From the NCBI GenBank assembly GCA_013360465.1, contig JABWBO010000010.1:1-64000 (forward strand): a DNA stretch of 64,000 nt, written 5' to 3'. This document shows positions 1-7,553 of the stretch, piece by piece (position 1 is the first letter of the stretch; the number at the start of each line of letters is the position of its first letter). Source of the stretch: Anaerolineae bacterium (GTDB taxonomy: Bacteria; Chloroflexota; Anaerolineae; Aggregatilineales; Phototrophicaceae). The position numbers and the translations under genes were made by a program. The notes beneath the pieces were generated by a model. The model was given only the letters and a program-made list of their open reading frames with translations, was not told the origin of the DNA and searched no databases.

Positions 1-719
1 GTTCCGGGGCCGGCCTGCAGCTGAGCTACTTCCGTTTCGAGACGGATGACGCCGACCGCCTCGACCTCGACCCCGGCGCGGGCAACAACGTGATCCGCTC
101 GCTGGTCACGCACCCGGCCACGCTGAACCAGGCGTTCGACAGCCTCAGCGCCAGCGCCGCCCACAGCATCCAGGTGGACCAGGTCGACCTGACCGGCTGG
201 ATGAGCTTCGGCGACGGCTGCGCGGTCAGCATCCACGGCCTGGGCGGCCTCCGCTTTGGCCGGCTGGAACAGGAGTTCCGCAGCGAGTTCCAGATCCTGG
301 GCCGCACCACCGTGGACACCAACATCGACTTCGAAGGCGTCGGCCCGCAACTCGGCGTGCTGAGCGTCGTGGAAGTCGGCGGCGGCCTGATGGCTTACGG
401 CCAGGGCCTGGCCAGCTTCCTGGTCGGCAAGAGCAGCGGCGACTACCGCCAGGAGAACGAGTTCCAGGGCGTCCTGGCCGAAACCGGCTTCGACAAGACC
501 CGCATCGTCCCGGTGCTGGAACTGGAAATGGGCCTGGGCTGGCAGAACGAGTGGCTCCGCGCCACCCTGGGCTACACCATCATCAGCTGGCGCAACCTCG
601 TCACCACCAACGGCTTCATCCAGTCGGTGCAGTAAGGCAACTTCACCACCAACCGCGACAACCTCAAGGACGCGCTCACGTTCGATGGCGTGACCGCCCG
701 TCTGGAAGTGCGCTGGTAA
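1..719 (+). pseudogene. Outer-membrane beta-barrel protein (Lpg1974/MOMP-like), 5' partial, in-frame stop
   Basis: Frame 3 is open from the window edge to a TAA at 633-635, then continues in the same frame for 27 more codons to a second TAA at 717-719. The read-through part (GNFTTNRDNL ... VTARLEVRW) ends in the aromatic terminal residue typical of outer-membrane barrels and continues the family pattern smoothly. The first TAA therefore looks like a single-base change from a TAC/TAT Tyr codon (SVQ-Y-GNF). Alternating Gly/aromatic strands (GLGGLRFGRLEQEF, LRATLGYTIISWRN) support a surface porin. The lpg1974/Legionella OMP family assignment is from memory of planctomycete homologues. The N-terminus and signal peptide lie outside the window. 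It probably belongs to a different organism from the rest of the window. Confidence 0.6.
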
Positions 720-740
720 GCATTCCCTTTGTTCCCCACG

Positions 741-768
741 ACAACCCCGGCCGTCTGGCCGGGGTTGT
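741..768 (+). terminator. Rho-independent-like hairpin after beta-barrel gene
   Basis: A perfect 12-bp stem (acaaccccggcc / ggccggggttgt) with a 4-nt loop lies 21 bases after the second stop of the barrel gene. The following tract is only weakly T-rich, so termination efficiency is uncertain. Confidence 0.7.
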
Positions 769-933
769 TGCGTTAAAAGACGCCCCAGCTTTCCCATTTT
801 GTGTTGCGCTGCGTGTATCCCGCTGCCATTCAAGGGCATGGGGACGTTTCGGGGCATTCCTCAAGGGTACGGGCGTCCGTCGTCCAGGCCCTCGCAAATT
901 TTGTCCATTTTGCCCTGTTACCCTGGATTCTGC

Positions 934-962
934 TTGACAGCAGACAACAGCGGCTTGAGAAT
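934..962 (+). promoter_or_regulatory. Possible promoter for the LEVLEDR protein
   Basis: TTGACA at 934-939 is followed after 17 bases by GAGAAT (4 of 6 matches to the -10 consensus). The start codon at 1029 has a GAGAGGAG ribosome-binding site just upstream. The rest of the 769-1028 gap shows nothing else recognisable. The -10 box is weak and planctomycete promoters are poorly defined, so this is tentative. Confidence 0.3.
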
Positions 963-1028
963 GATCCTCATTCCGGCCTCATATTCGACACAATCCGCCG
1001 AAGACTCACAGCTTGAGAGGAGCAGCCC

Positions 1029-1160
1029 ATGCGGAAGTTTTCATTCTGGAACGGCAAGCGGCAAAAGCCGGCCAAGGCATCATCCAAGTCATCGGTCTGG
1101 AAGAAGTGGCAGCCCCGGCTGGAAGTCCTCGAAGACCGCACCGTCCCGGTCATCACTTCG
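1029..1160 (+). CDS. N-terminus of planctomycete-type LEVLEDR protein (3' truncated at contig join)
   Basis: The start is ATG 1029 with a strong GAGAGGAG site 6-7 bases upstream. The product begins with a basic Lys/Ser-rich segment (MRKFSFWNGKRQKP) and reaches KKWQPRLEVLEDRTVP at residues 27-42. LEVLEDR-x-(V/L)-(P/A) is a hallmark near the N-terminus of many large secreted or surface proteins of Gemmataceae and related Planctomycetes. Such proteins usually run for hundreds to thousands of residues, but here the frame closes at 1262. From about residue 45 onward it lies antisense to a different coding sequence, so the real gene is cut at the join. The function of the missing part cannot be inferred. 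Confidence 0.7.
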
Positions 1161-1200
1161 GTCCTGGCGGGCACCACGGCGACGGTGACCAGCGACGCGG
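1140..1200. other. Probable chimeric assembly junction
   Basis: Left of this point the + strand encodes planctomycete-type sequence (LEVLEDRTVP). Right of it the - strand encodes the body of a GT-C/PIG-V-like membrane protein whose coherent sequence stops here. Both genes are truncated by the same few dozen bases, with no transposon, integrase or repeat in between. The exact breakpoint cannot be fixed by eye. Confidence 0.65.
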
Positions 1201-1510
1201 CGCGCAGCGCCAGCGGGGTGAGGACGCCGAACACCGTCGATCCCGCCTGGTCGAGCCGGTAGCCGTTGACGGTGAGATCGAGGTAATGCACGGCATCCCA
1301 GCGCCGCCAGACGCCCAGCAGATGCGCCTCGGCGGGGCTGGCGAGCGCCGGCAGGTGCGCGTCGGTGGTGGCGTGGAAATCGGCGCGAGCTTCCGGCAGA
1401 TAGCTGCTCAGGAACGCCCAGGCGAGCGCCATCCAGACGGTCAGCGCCAGACGGTGGAGGAAGGCGATGGCGATTCCGTAGGCGGCGGCGCGCCGCCACA
1501 AGTCAGACAT
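1165..1510 (-). CDS. Truncated GT-C / PIG-V-like glycosyltransferase (N-terminal part only)
   Basis: Reading from ATG 1510 leftwards gives MSDLWRRAAAYGIAIAFLHRL, a first membrane helix, a long extracytoplasmic loop and the segment WRRWDAVHYLDLTVNGYR. That segment matches the W..WD..hY...GY pattern of PIG-V/GT-C mannosyltransferases, which use polyprenyl-phosphate sugars outside the membrane. A second helix (LTPLALRAASLVTVAVV) follows and coherent sequence then ends at the putative contig join. About 115 residues remain where family members have roughly 400-500. An upstream in-frame ATG at 1552 would add 14 residues. The gene is divergent from the FG-GAP gene at 1571. Family assignment is moderate because only the N-terminus is present. 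Confidence 0.6.
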
Positions 1511-1570
1511 GCTGCGCAGGTCGCTCCTCTTGGCTATAATCAATGACCTCATTATACGAGCCATGCGCGG

Positions 1571-2953
1571 GTGAGAAGCATGTTCATCGATTGCAGCCGC
1601 CTGATCCTCACAAACCCGATTCAACTTAACTACGGCGTGGCAGTCACCGACCTGGACGGCGACGGACGCTTCGAGATCGTCGTGGCGGGCTTCGGCTATC
1701 CGAATCTGATCCTGAAGTGGGATGGCGAGAATCTGCGCGATGTCGCCACGATGGAACTCGCCGATTCGCTGCGCCAGGCGATCGGCGTAGCGGCGGCGGA
1801 TATCGACGGCGACGGGCAGGAAGAACTCTACATCCTGAATTCCGACACCTTCGCCGGGCGCAAGCAGTTCGGCGACCGCCTGATGGACCTGACCGACGAC
1901 AACTGGATCGATCTGTTCGCCCTGCCGGGCAATCGTCCGCAGTCTAACATGACTTCCGGGCGTTCGGTGATCGCCGTCGACCGCAAGGGCGAAGGCTATT
2001 ACGGCTTCTACGTCGCCAACTACGGCGGACCGATCCGCCTGTACGAGCTGGACGACGACGGACGCCTGCGCGATATGGCGGGGCAGGCGCGCGTCAACCT
2101 GCGGACGGGGGGCAGGAGCGCCGTCGCGCTCCCCCTGGTGACCGAACACATGGACATCTTCGCCGGCAACGAGGGCGGACCGAACTACCTGTTCCGCAAC
2201 GTCGGCGGCGTCTTCGAAGAGACCGGGGCGGATTACGGCGTCGATGATCCTTTCAACCACGCGCGTGGCGTCACCGTCGTCGATAACGAGGAGACGGGCG
2301 AGTTCGCCCTCGTCTATGGCAACTGGGAAGGACATCACCGGCTGTTTGTGCGCGACGCGGCTGGCAGATTCGTCGATGCCGCGCCGCCGGAAATGGCGGA
2401 GCCGTCGCGGGTGCGCACGGTGATCGCGGCGGATTTCGACAACGACGGCTGCGAAGAGATCTTCTTCAACAACATCGGGCAGGCGAACCGCCTGTTCGCC
2501 CGCCGCGACGGGGGCTGGGCGTCGGTGGATATCGGCGATGCGCTTGAACCCTACGGCTTGGGGACGGGCGGCGCGGTCGGCGATTTCGACGAAGACGGGC
2601 ATCTGGAACTGCTGATCGCGCACGGCGAATCGGCGATGCAGCCGCTCACCCTGTACAGGGCGCGCCCCAACTCGAATCACTGGCTGCGCGTCCTGCCGCT
2701 GACGCCTTTTGGCGCGCCGGCGCGTGGGGCGGTAGTGCAGCTGGAGGCAGGCGGGCGCACGCAGCGCCGCGCCATTGACGCCGGCAGCGGCTATCTGTGT
2801 CAGATGGAGCCGGTCGCGCACTTCGGTCTGGGGCAGACTCGGCAGATCGACCGGGTTCAGGTGCGCTGGCTGGATGGCAAGGTCAAGACGATTGACAGCC
2901 CGAAGCCCGATTCGCTGCTGCGCGTCGAGTATCCCGGCATTCGCTGGTTCTGA
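1571..2953 (+). CDS. FG-GAP/VCBS repeat protein with C-terminal ASPIC/UnbV domain
   Basis: 460 residues from GTG 1571; ATG 1580 three codons later is equally possible, and neither has a convincing ribosome-binding site. Repeated D-x-DGDG motifs (TDLDGDGRFEIVVAG, ADIDGDGQEELYI, ADFDNDGCEEIFF, GDFDEDGHLELLI) are calcium-binding FG-GAP/VCBS blades that suggest a beta-propeller. The last ~80 residues (ARGAVVQLEAGGR ... FGLGQTRQIDRVQVRWLDGK) fit the ASPIC/UnbV domain that often ends such proteins. No signal peptide is visible, which is odd for a family usually found outside the cell; the true start could be further upstream, but the divergent gene leaves little room. Ligand or partner unknown. Confidence 0.8.
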   Translation: MRSMFIDCSRLILTNPIQLNYGVAVTDLDGDGRFEIVVAGFGYPNLILKWDGENLRDVATMELADSLRQAIGVAAADIDGDGQEELYILNSDTFAGRKQFGDRLMDLTDDNWIDLFALPGNRPQSNMTSGRSVIAVDRKGEGYYGFYVANYGGPIRLYELDDDGRLRDMAGQARVNLRTGGRSAVALPLVTEHMDIFAGNEGGPNYLFRNVGGVFEETGADYGVDDPFNHARGVTVVDNEETGEFALVYGNWEGHHRLFVRDAAGRFVDAAPPEMAEPSRVRTVIAADFDNDGCEEIFFNNIGQANRLFARRDGGWASVDIGDALEPYGLGTGGAVGDFDEDGHLELLIAHGESAMQPLTLYRARPNSNHWLRVLPLTPFGAPARGAVVQLEAGGRTQRRAIDAGSGYLCQMEPVAHFGLGQTRQIDRVQVRWLDGKVKTIDSPKPDSLLRVEYPGIRWF

Positions 2954-2963
2954 AGGGAGCGTT

Positions 2964-4070
2964 ATGGCAGCCCAAGAGCATTTGGATTGGACGCGCGGCT
3001 ATTTTCATCGCGCCCCTGGCGACGTGCCCGGCACTCAGGTGGCGCTTTACCGTATGTCCGATCTGGTCAAGCAGGGGTACATCGCGCCGGCGGAGGGGCG
3101 GGGGCTGCTGCTCGACGCGCGCCTGTTCGATTTCGTCTGGCAGGTGGTCTGGGCGGACGACAGCCTGACTCCCGACGAGGCGCTGCCCGAAGTAATCGGC
3201 GGGGCGCAGGGGTTCGTCGTGCTGATGCACGGCTGGACGGGCAACCATGCCATCTGGGAGAGCATCCCTGGTCTGGTGGTGACCAGCAACAAGCGCCTGG
3301 TGACGATCAGCGTCGATCACAACGGCTTCGGCGGGGCAGCGTTCATCGACAACACACCGTCGCTCGACCACTGCAGCCCACCCGCCGCCATGCGCGTCAT
3401 GGAGCGCCTCGTCGATGCCCTGCACATCCGCCGCCAGCCCGGACAGCCGAACCCCAAGGTGATCAATTTCGTCGGTCACAGCATGGGCGGCGCAGCGCTG
3501 TTTTACCTGAACCCCATGAACTGGCGGGTTGGCGAAGAGACCCGGCTGGCGGTTGCGCCGGCGCTGCTGCTGGACGACGACATGAAACGCATCTTCTTCA
3601 CCGCGCTGGGCATCGGCATCGGCATCGTTAACCGCCTGGGCGTGTTCGAAGTCGTGGAGCGGGCGATCAAGCCGCAGATGATCGAGGCGGTCTGCGCCGG
3701 CGGCAGCCAAAACGTCCGCCAGATTCACGCGCGCCAGTACGAACAGACGCCGCGCGGGACGATTGCCTCGACCTTCATGGCGATGGGGCTGCTCAACAAC
3801 CGGGAGATCAGCCGGCAGTGGGACCTGGTTCGGGTGACTCTGGGACACCGCGACGCGCTGGTCGGCTTGGTTCCGATGATCGATCTGCTGACCGATCTGG
3901 AATTCCCGGCGGCGAATCTGCGGGTGGTCGCCGGGTCGCATTATCTGTTCAGCGTCGGACCGGATGCCGTCTTCCAACACGCGCAGAATCGCGAGCTGAT
4001 CGTCCAGGACATCCTGGAACTGCATGACCGGGCTTTCGCCGTGCAGCGCACCGGCTACCGGGTGGGTTAG
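2964..4070 (+). CDS. Alpha/beta-fold hydrolase
   Basis: The start is ATG 2964, chosen over the longer track ORF because AAGGGAG lies just upstream and the preceding gene ends at 2953. The 368-residue product has an oxyanion segment FVVLMHGWTGNHAIW (about residue 80), the nucleophile elbow GHSMGG with its central Ser (about residue 175), a plausible acid (DALVGLVPMIDLL) and a late His in VVAGSHYLF. This is the order of an alpha/beta hydrolase triad. No signal peptide is seen. It lies 10 bases after the FG-GAP gene and is probably co-transcribed. Substrate is unknown; lipase or esterase activity would be a guess. Confidence 0.85.
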   Translation: MAAQEHLDWTRGYFHRAPGDVPGTQVALYRMSDLVKQGYIAPAEGRGLLLDARLFDFVWQVVWADDSLTPDEALPEVIGGAQGFVVLMHGWTGNHAIWESIPGLVVTSNKRLVTISVDHNGFGGAAFIDNTPSLDHCSPPAAMRVMERLVDALHIRRQPGQPNPKVINFVGHSMGGAALFYLNPMNWRVGEETRLAVAPALLLDDDMKRIFFTALGIGIGIVNRLGVFEVVERAIKPQMIEAVCAGGSQNVRQIHARQYEQTPRGTIASTFMAMGLLNNREISRQWDLVRVTLGHRDALVGLVPMIDLLTDLEFPAANLRVVAGSHYLFSVGPDAVFQHAQNRELIVQDILELHDRAFAVQRTGYRVG

Positions 4071-4080
4071 GGCGTTCAGG

Positions 4081-4188
4081 GCGCATTTCAATATTTGGAC
4101 GATGCAGGCATCGTCCCTACGGAGGTACATTTTGTAGGGACAACGCCCGCGTTGTCCCGCCCGTATCCCCAATAATCTGAAATGCACC
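4081..4188. repeat. Small inverted-repeat (MITE/REP-like) element
   Basis: The outer ends are imperfect inverted repeats (gcgcatttcaatatttgg at 4081-4098 and ccaataatctgaaatgcacc at 4169-4188). They enclose two hairpins: ggacgatgc/gcatcgtcc at 4097-4116 and gggacaacgc/gcgttgtccc at 4137-4158. There is no coding capacity. The architecture is that of non-autonomous dispersed repeats. It may also terminate transcription after the hydrolase gene. Confidence 0.6.
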
Positions 4189-4205
4189 CGTGCGTTCTAC
4201 ATTTC

Positions 4206-4234
4206 TTGACACCCTCCGGTCGTTATGTTAATCT
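4206..4234 (+). promoter_or_regulatory. Promoter of nuoA-I
   Basis: A perfect TTGACA (4206-4211), a 17-base spacer and TAATCT (4229-4234) lie 54 bases before nuoA ATG 4289. This is the best sigma70-type promoter match in the window. The leader has no good Shine-Dalgarno before nuoA (gtctccctcc). Confidence 0.7.
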
Positions 4235-4288
4235 GTATCTGCGTTATTTGATCCATTTTGAACAATCACTTGACCGGGGTCTCCCTCC

Positions 4289-4651
4289 ATGGAAGCACTG
4301 GCGCAGTTTGCCCCAATTGCCGTCCTTGTGACGGTCGCTATTCTGGTGTCGCTCCTGATTCTGGTGCTTTCGCGGTTGTTCGGTCCCTGGCGTCCGACTG
4401 AGCGAAAGACCGCCCCTTATGAAAGCGGGATGAAGCCCCTCGGACCCGCCAACCGGCGCTACTCGGTGCGCTTCTACCTCATCGCCGTACTCTTCATCCT
4501 GTTCGACATCGAAGTCATCTTCTTCCTGCCCTGGGCGGTGGTCTTCAGGGACATGGGTTTGTACGCTTTCGTCGCGATGGGCATCTTCATTTTGATTCTG
4601 ACGATAGGCTTGATTTACGAGTGGAAAGTGGGAGCGCTGGAATGGGAGTAG
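4289..4651 (+). CDS. nuoA: NADH-quinone oxidoreductase subunit A
   Basis: 120 residues, the usual size, with three membrane helices (about 8-30, 62-84 and 90-112). The conserved segment [13 protein letters not shown] (about 40-52) belongs to the loop at the quinone site, and [21 protein letters not shown] carries the family's D-x-E pair within a helix. NuoA sits at the junction of the peripheral arm and membrane arm of Complex I. First gene of the nuoA-I unit; its end overlaps nuoB by 10 bases, implying translational coupling. Confidence 0.97.
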   Translation: MEALAQFAPIAVLVTVAILVSLLILVLSRLFGPWRPTERKTAPYESGMKPLGPANRRYSVRFYLIAVLFILFDIEVIFFLPWAVVFRDMGLYAFVAMGIFILILTIGLIYEWKVGALEWE

Positions 4652-5133
4652 TCTCGTCGAAGCTCGGCAACCTGGGCGTGGTGACGACCAGCCTGGAGGA
4701 TGCGATCAACTGGGCGCGTACAGGGGCGATGTGGCCCCTGTTGTTCGGCCTGGCGTGCTGCGCCATCGAGATGATGAGTACGCAGGCGTCGAACTATGAT
4801 CTGTCGCGCTTTGGGATGGAACTCAACCGCGCCAGCCCGCGCCAAAGCGACCTGATCATCGTGGCTGGGCGTGTGACTCGCAAGATGGCTCCGGTGCTGC
4901 GGCAGCTTTACGATCAGATGGCGTCGCCCAAGTACGTCCTCTCGATGGGCGACTGCGCCTCCTGCGGCGGGGTGTACAACAATTACGCCATCGTGCAGGG
5001 GGTCGATGAGATTCTGCCCGTCGATGTCTACGTGGCAGGCTGCCCCCCGCGTCCGGAACAGTTGATTCACGGCATCCTCACGCTTCAGGAGAAGGTCAAA
5101 ACCGAACGCTGGACGGACTGGATTAAAGGGTAG
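4642..5133 (+). CDS. nuoB: NADH-quinone oxidoreductase subunit B (cluster N2)
   Basis: The start is ATG 4642, not the track's GTG 4621, because GGGAG lies 8 bases upstream and MGVVSSKLG fits the family start. 163 residues. The four N2 [4Fe-4S] ligands are visible: the vicinal pair in LACCAIEMM, one Cys in GDCASCGG and one in AGCPPRPEQ. NuoB passes electrons from the iron-sulfur chain to quinone at the interface with NuoD. The overlap with nuoA and the 12-base gap to nuoC place it in the operon. Confidence 0.97.
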   Translation: MGVVSSKLGNLGVVTTSLEDAINWARTGAMWPLLFGLACCAIEMMSTQASNYDLSRFGMELNRASPRQSDLIIVAGRVTRKMAPVLRQLYDQMASPKYVLSMGDCASCGGVYNNYAIVQGVDEILPVDVYVAGCPPRPEQLIHGILTLQEKVKTERWTDWIKG

Positions 5134-5145
5134 CCAAGACCGATC

Positions 5146-5694
5146 ATGAACATTCCTCAGGCACTCGACCCGATTGCGTCCGCGCGTGAGGCGCTGGACG
5201 ATGCCGTCCTCGACAGCAAAGTGTTCGCCAATGAGACGACGCTGATCGTCCGGCGGCAGGATGTGGCGCGCGTCGCCCGCTTCCTGCGCGATACCAGCGG
5301 GCTGGTCTACAACTACCTCTCGGATATCAGCGCGGTCGATTACCATCCCGAAGTGCGTGGACCGGAAGGCGATGGGCGCTTCGCCGTCAGCTATCACCTC
5401 TATTCCATGCTCTATAACCGGCGCCTTCGTCTGAAGGCGTTTTTGCCGGAAGATGACCCGGTTGTGCCGACGGTCACCGTCCTGTGGCAGGCTGCCAACT
5501 GGCTGGAGCGCGAGGCATTCGACATGATGGGCATCCTCTTCGAGGGACACCCCGATATGCGCCGTCTGCTCATGCCGGCGGACTGGGACGGGCATCCGCA
5601 CCGGCGCGATTACCCCCTGGGCTATGAAACCATCATGTTCTCGTTCAATAAGGACGAGATCAACCAGCATAAGCCCTACGCCAAGAAAGACTGA
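5146..5694 (+). CDS. nuoC: NADH-quinone oxidoreductase subunit C (30 kDa type)
   Basis: 182 residues. The family signature WLEREAFDMMGILFEGHPDMRRLLMPADWDGHPHRRDYPL lies near residues 120-160, and the N-terminal alpha/beta part contains YNYLSDISAVDY. NuoC packs against NuoD in the peripheral arm and carries no cofactor. It is separate from nuoD (15 bases apart), unlike the fused NuoCD of enterobacteria. Confidence 0.96.
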   Translation: MNIPQALDPIASAREALDDAVLDSKVFANETTLIVRRQDVARVARFLRDTSGLVYNYLSDISAVDYHPEVRGPEGDGRFAVSYHLYSMLYNRRLRLKAFLPEDDPVVPTVTVLWQAANWLEREAFDMMGILFEGHPDMRRLLMPADWDGHPHRRDYPLGYETIMFSFNKDEINQHKPYAKKD

Positions 5695-5709
5695 GACGAG
5701 GACGTTCGT

Positions 5710-6972
5710 ATGGCGATTACACCTGTTGCGCAGCCGACTGAGTCGGTAGCCAAGTGGGAGGGCAGCGTCGAGGAACTGCGCGGGCTGGTTTCCGACCGCG
5801 CCATGACCGGCGAGACCCTGCTGCTGAACATGGGTCCGCATCACCCCAGCACGCACGGCGTGCTGCGTCTGCTGCTGGAACTGGATGGCGAACAGATCGT
5901 CACCTGTATGCCGGATATCGGCTATCTGCACACCGGCATCGAGAAGAACATCGAATCCAAAACCTACGAAAAAGGCGTCACGCTGACCGACCGCATGGAT
6001 TATCTGTCGCCCATGTCCAACAACATGGTCTACTGCTTGGCGGTGGAACGGCTGACCGGGCTGGACGTGCCGGAACGGGCGCAGGCGATCCGTGTGATCT
6101 GCCTGGAACTGGCGCGCATCGCCTCGCACTGCGTATGGTTGGGCACGCACGCGCTGGACATGGGCGCGATGAGCGTCTTCTTGTACGCCTTCCGCGAGCG
6201 CGAATTCATCCTCGACATGTTCGAGATGCTGTCCGGTCAGCGCATGATGGGCAGCTACTTCCGACCGGGCGGCGTCTGGCGCGATCTCGTGCCGGAATTC
6301 CTGCCGGCGCTGGAGAAATTCGTTGATTTCATGCCGGCGAAGGTCGGTGACTACGAGTCACTGCTGGTCAGCAACCCGATCTGGATCGATCGCACCCAGG
6401 GCATCGGCGTGGTGGAACCGGAAGAAGCGCTGAACCTCGGCATGAGCGGTCCGACTCTGCGCGCCAGCGGCGTCAACTGGGATATCCGCAAGGCGGAACC
6501 CTACAGCGGCTATGATCGCTACGAATTCGACGTGCCGCTGGGCGAACACGGCGATGTGTACGACCGGTTCTTCGTGCGGATGCAGGAATTCCGCCAGAGC
6601 ATTCGCATCATCAAGCAGGCGATGAAGGCGCTGCCCGGCGGTCCGTTCCGTTCGCAGAACCGCAAGTTCGTGCCGCCCCCGCGCGCCGAGCTGGGACAGA
6701 GTATGGAGGCGGTCATTCACCACTTCAAGCTGTGGACGGAAGGCTTCTCCGCCCCGGATGAAGAGGTCTACGTCTCGATTGAAAGTCCGCGCGGCGAGAT
6801 CGGCTGCTACCTGCACGGTACCGGCGACAACAAGCCGCGCCGCGTCCACTTCAAGACGCCTTCGTTCATGCACATCAGCGCGTTGGGGGCGATGTCCAAG
6901 AATCATATGCTCGCTGACCTGGTCGGCATCATCGGCAGTATCGACTGCGTGCTGGGCGACAGCGACCGGTAA
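5710..6972 (+). CDS. nuoD: NADH-quinone oxidoreductase subunit D (49 kDa type)
   Basis: 420 residues. LLNMGPHHPSTHGVLRLLLELDGE (about 38-60) contains the conserved HPSTHG quinone-site loop. YLHTGIEKNIESKTY and DRMDYLSPMSNN follow, and the C-terminus ends in IIGSIDCVLGDSDR, close to the family's usual DxVxGDxDR. NuoD forms the quinone-binding cavity with NuoB and is evolutionarily related to NiFe hydrogenase large subunits. The translation is complete, with no frameshift. Confidence 0.97.
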   Translation: MAITPVAQPTESVAKWEGSVEELRGLVSDRAMTGETLLLNMGPHHPSTHGVLRLLLELDGEQIVTCMPDIGYLHTGIEKNIESKTYEKGVTLTDRMDYLSPMSNNMVYCLAVERLTGLDVPERAQAIRVICLELARIASHCVWLGTHALDMGAMSVFLYAFREREFILDMFEMLSGQRMMGSYFRPGGVWRDLVPEFLPALEKFVDFMPAKVGDYESLLVSNPIWIDRTQGIGVVEPEEALNLGMSGPTLRASGVNWDIRKAEPYSGYDRYEFDVPLGEHGDVYDRFFVRMQEFRQSIRIIKQAMKALPGGPFRSQNRKFVPPPRAELGQSMEAVIHHFKLWTEGFSAPDEEVYVSIESPRGEIGCYLHGTGDNKPRRVHFKTPSFMHISALGAMSKNHMLADLVGIIGSIDCVLGDSDR

Positions 6973-6999
6973 ACCAAGACAAGACTGAGGACAATTGGA

Positions 7000-7050
7000 C
7001 TGAGGGCTGAGGCACGCCGCACGAGGCGAAACTGGGCGCTCAGTCCTCAG
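7000..7050. repeat. Inverted repeat in nuoD-nuoE gap
   Basis: ctgagggctgag (7000-7011) and ctcagtcctcag (7039-7050) pair at 11 of 12 positions around a 27-base loop, inside the 100-base nuoD-nuoE spacer. There is no T-tract, so it may act as an RNA processing or stabilising hairpin, or be a repeat relic. A similar GA-rich stem lies at 22187-22250. Confidence 0.5.
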
Positions 7051-7072
7051 CGTTTTGCACGAAGGATAAGAC

Positions 7073-7552
7073 ATGCTCGCAGAAAAGTACGCCGACCGCA
7101 TTCAGAAGGTCTTCGCCAAATATCCGGACAAGCGCTCTGCCGTCATGCCGATGCTGTACATCGCGCAGGAGGAATATGGCTGGGTGTCTCCCGATGGACT
7201 CCGCGAGGTCGCGGAGATTTGCGAACTGGACCCCACCCAGGTGAAATCCATCGCCGGTTTCTACACCATGTACTCCGAGCATCCAAAGGGGAAGTACTGG
7301 CTTCAGGTGTGTACCGATCTCGCCTGTGCGCTGCGAGGGGCGGATGAGTTCTACGGGCAGTTGAAAGAGACGCTGGGCGTCGATGATGGCGGCACGACTG
7401 CCGACGGCATGTTCACCGTCGAACACGTGATGTGCTTGGGCGCTTGCGACCGCGCCCCGATGCTGCAATGCAACTTCCATTTCCACGAAAATCTGGACAT
7501 GGACAAGATGAACGCCCTGATCGCCCAGTGGCGCGCAGAAGCGGGGAAATAA
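7073..7552 (+). CDS. nuoE: NADH-quinone oxidoreductase subunit E (24 kDa type)
   Basis: 159 residues, thioredoxin-like [2Fe-2S] subunit. The four ligands appear in two pairs: VCTDLACALRG (about 82-92) and VMCLGACDRAP (about 121-131). The N-terminal helical part (PDKRSAVMPMLYIAQEEYGW) is typical. It sits with NuoF at the NADH-oxidising tip. Presence of nuoE, F and G shows that this is the full 14-subunit NADH-dependent enzyme, not the 11-subunit ferredoxin or F420 form. One base separates it from nuoF. Confidence 0.97.
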   Translation: MLAEKYADRIQKVFAKYPDKRSAVMPMLYIAQEEYGWVSPDGLREVAEICELDPTQVKSIAGFYTMYSEHPKGKYWLQVCTDLACALRGADEFYGQLKETLGVDDGGTTADGMFTVEHVMCLGACDRAPMLQCNFHFHENLDMDKMNALIAQWRAEAGK

Positions 7553-7553
7553 C

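Noticed and set aside
968-2821. 617-residue minus-strand ORF
   Set aside because: Antisense to the FG-GAP gene for most of its length and spans the presumed contig join. Only its 1165-1510 part (PIG-V-like) is coherent protein.
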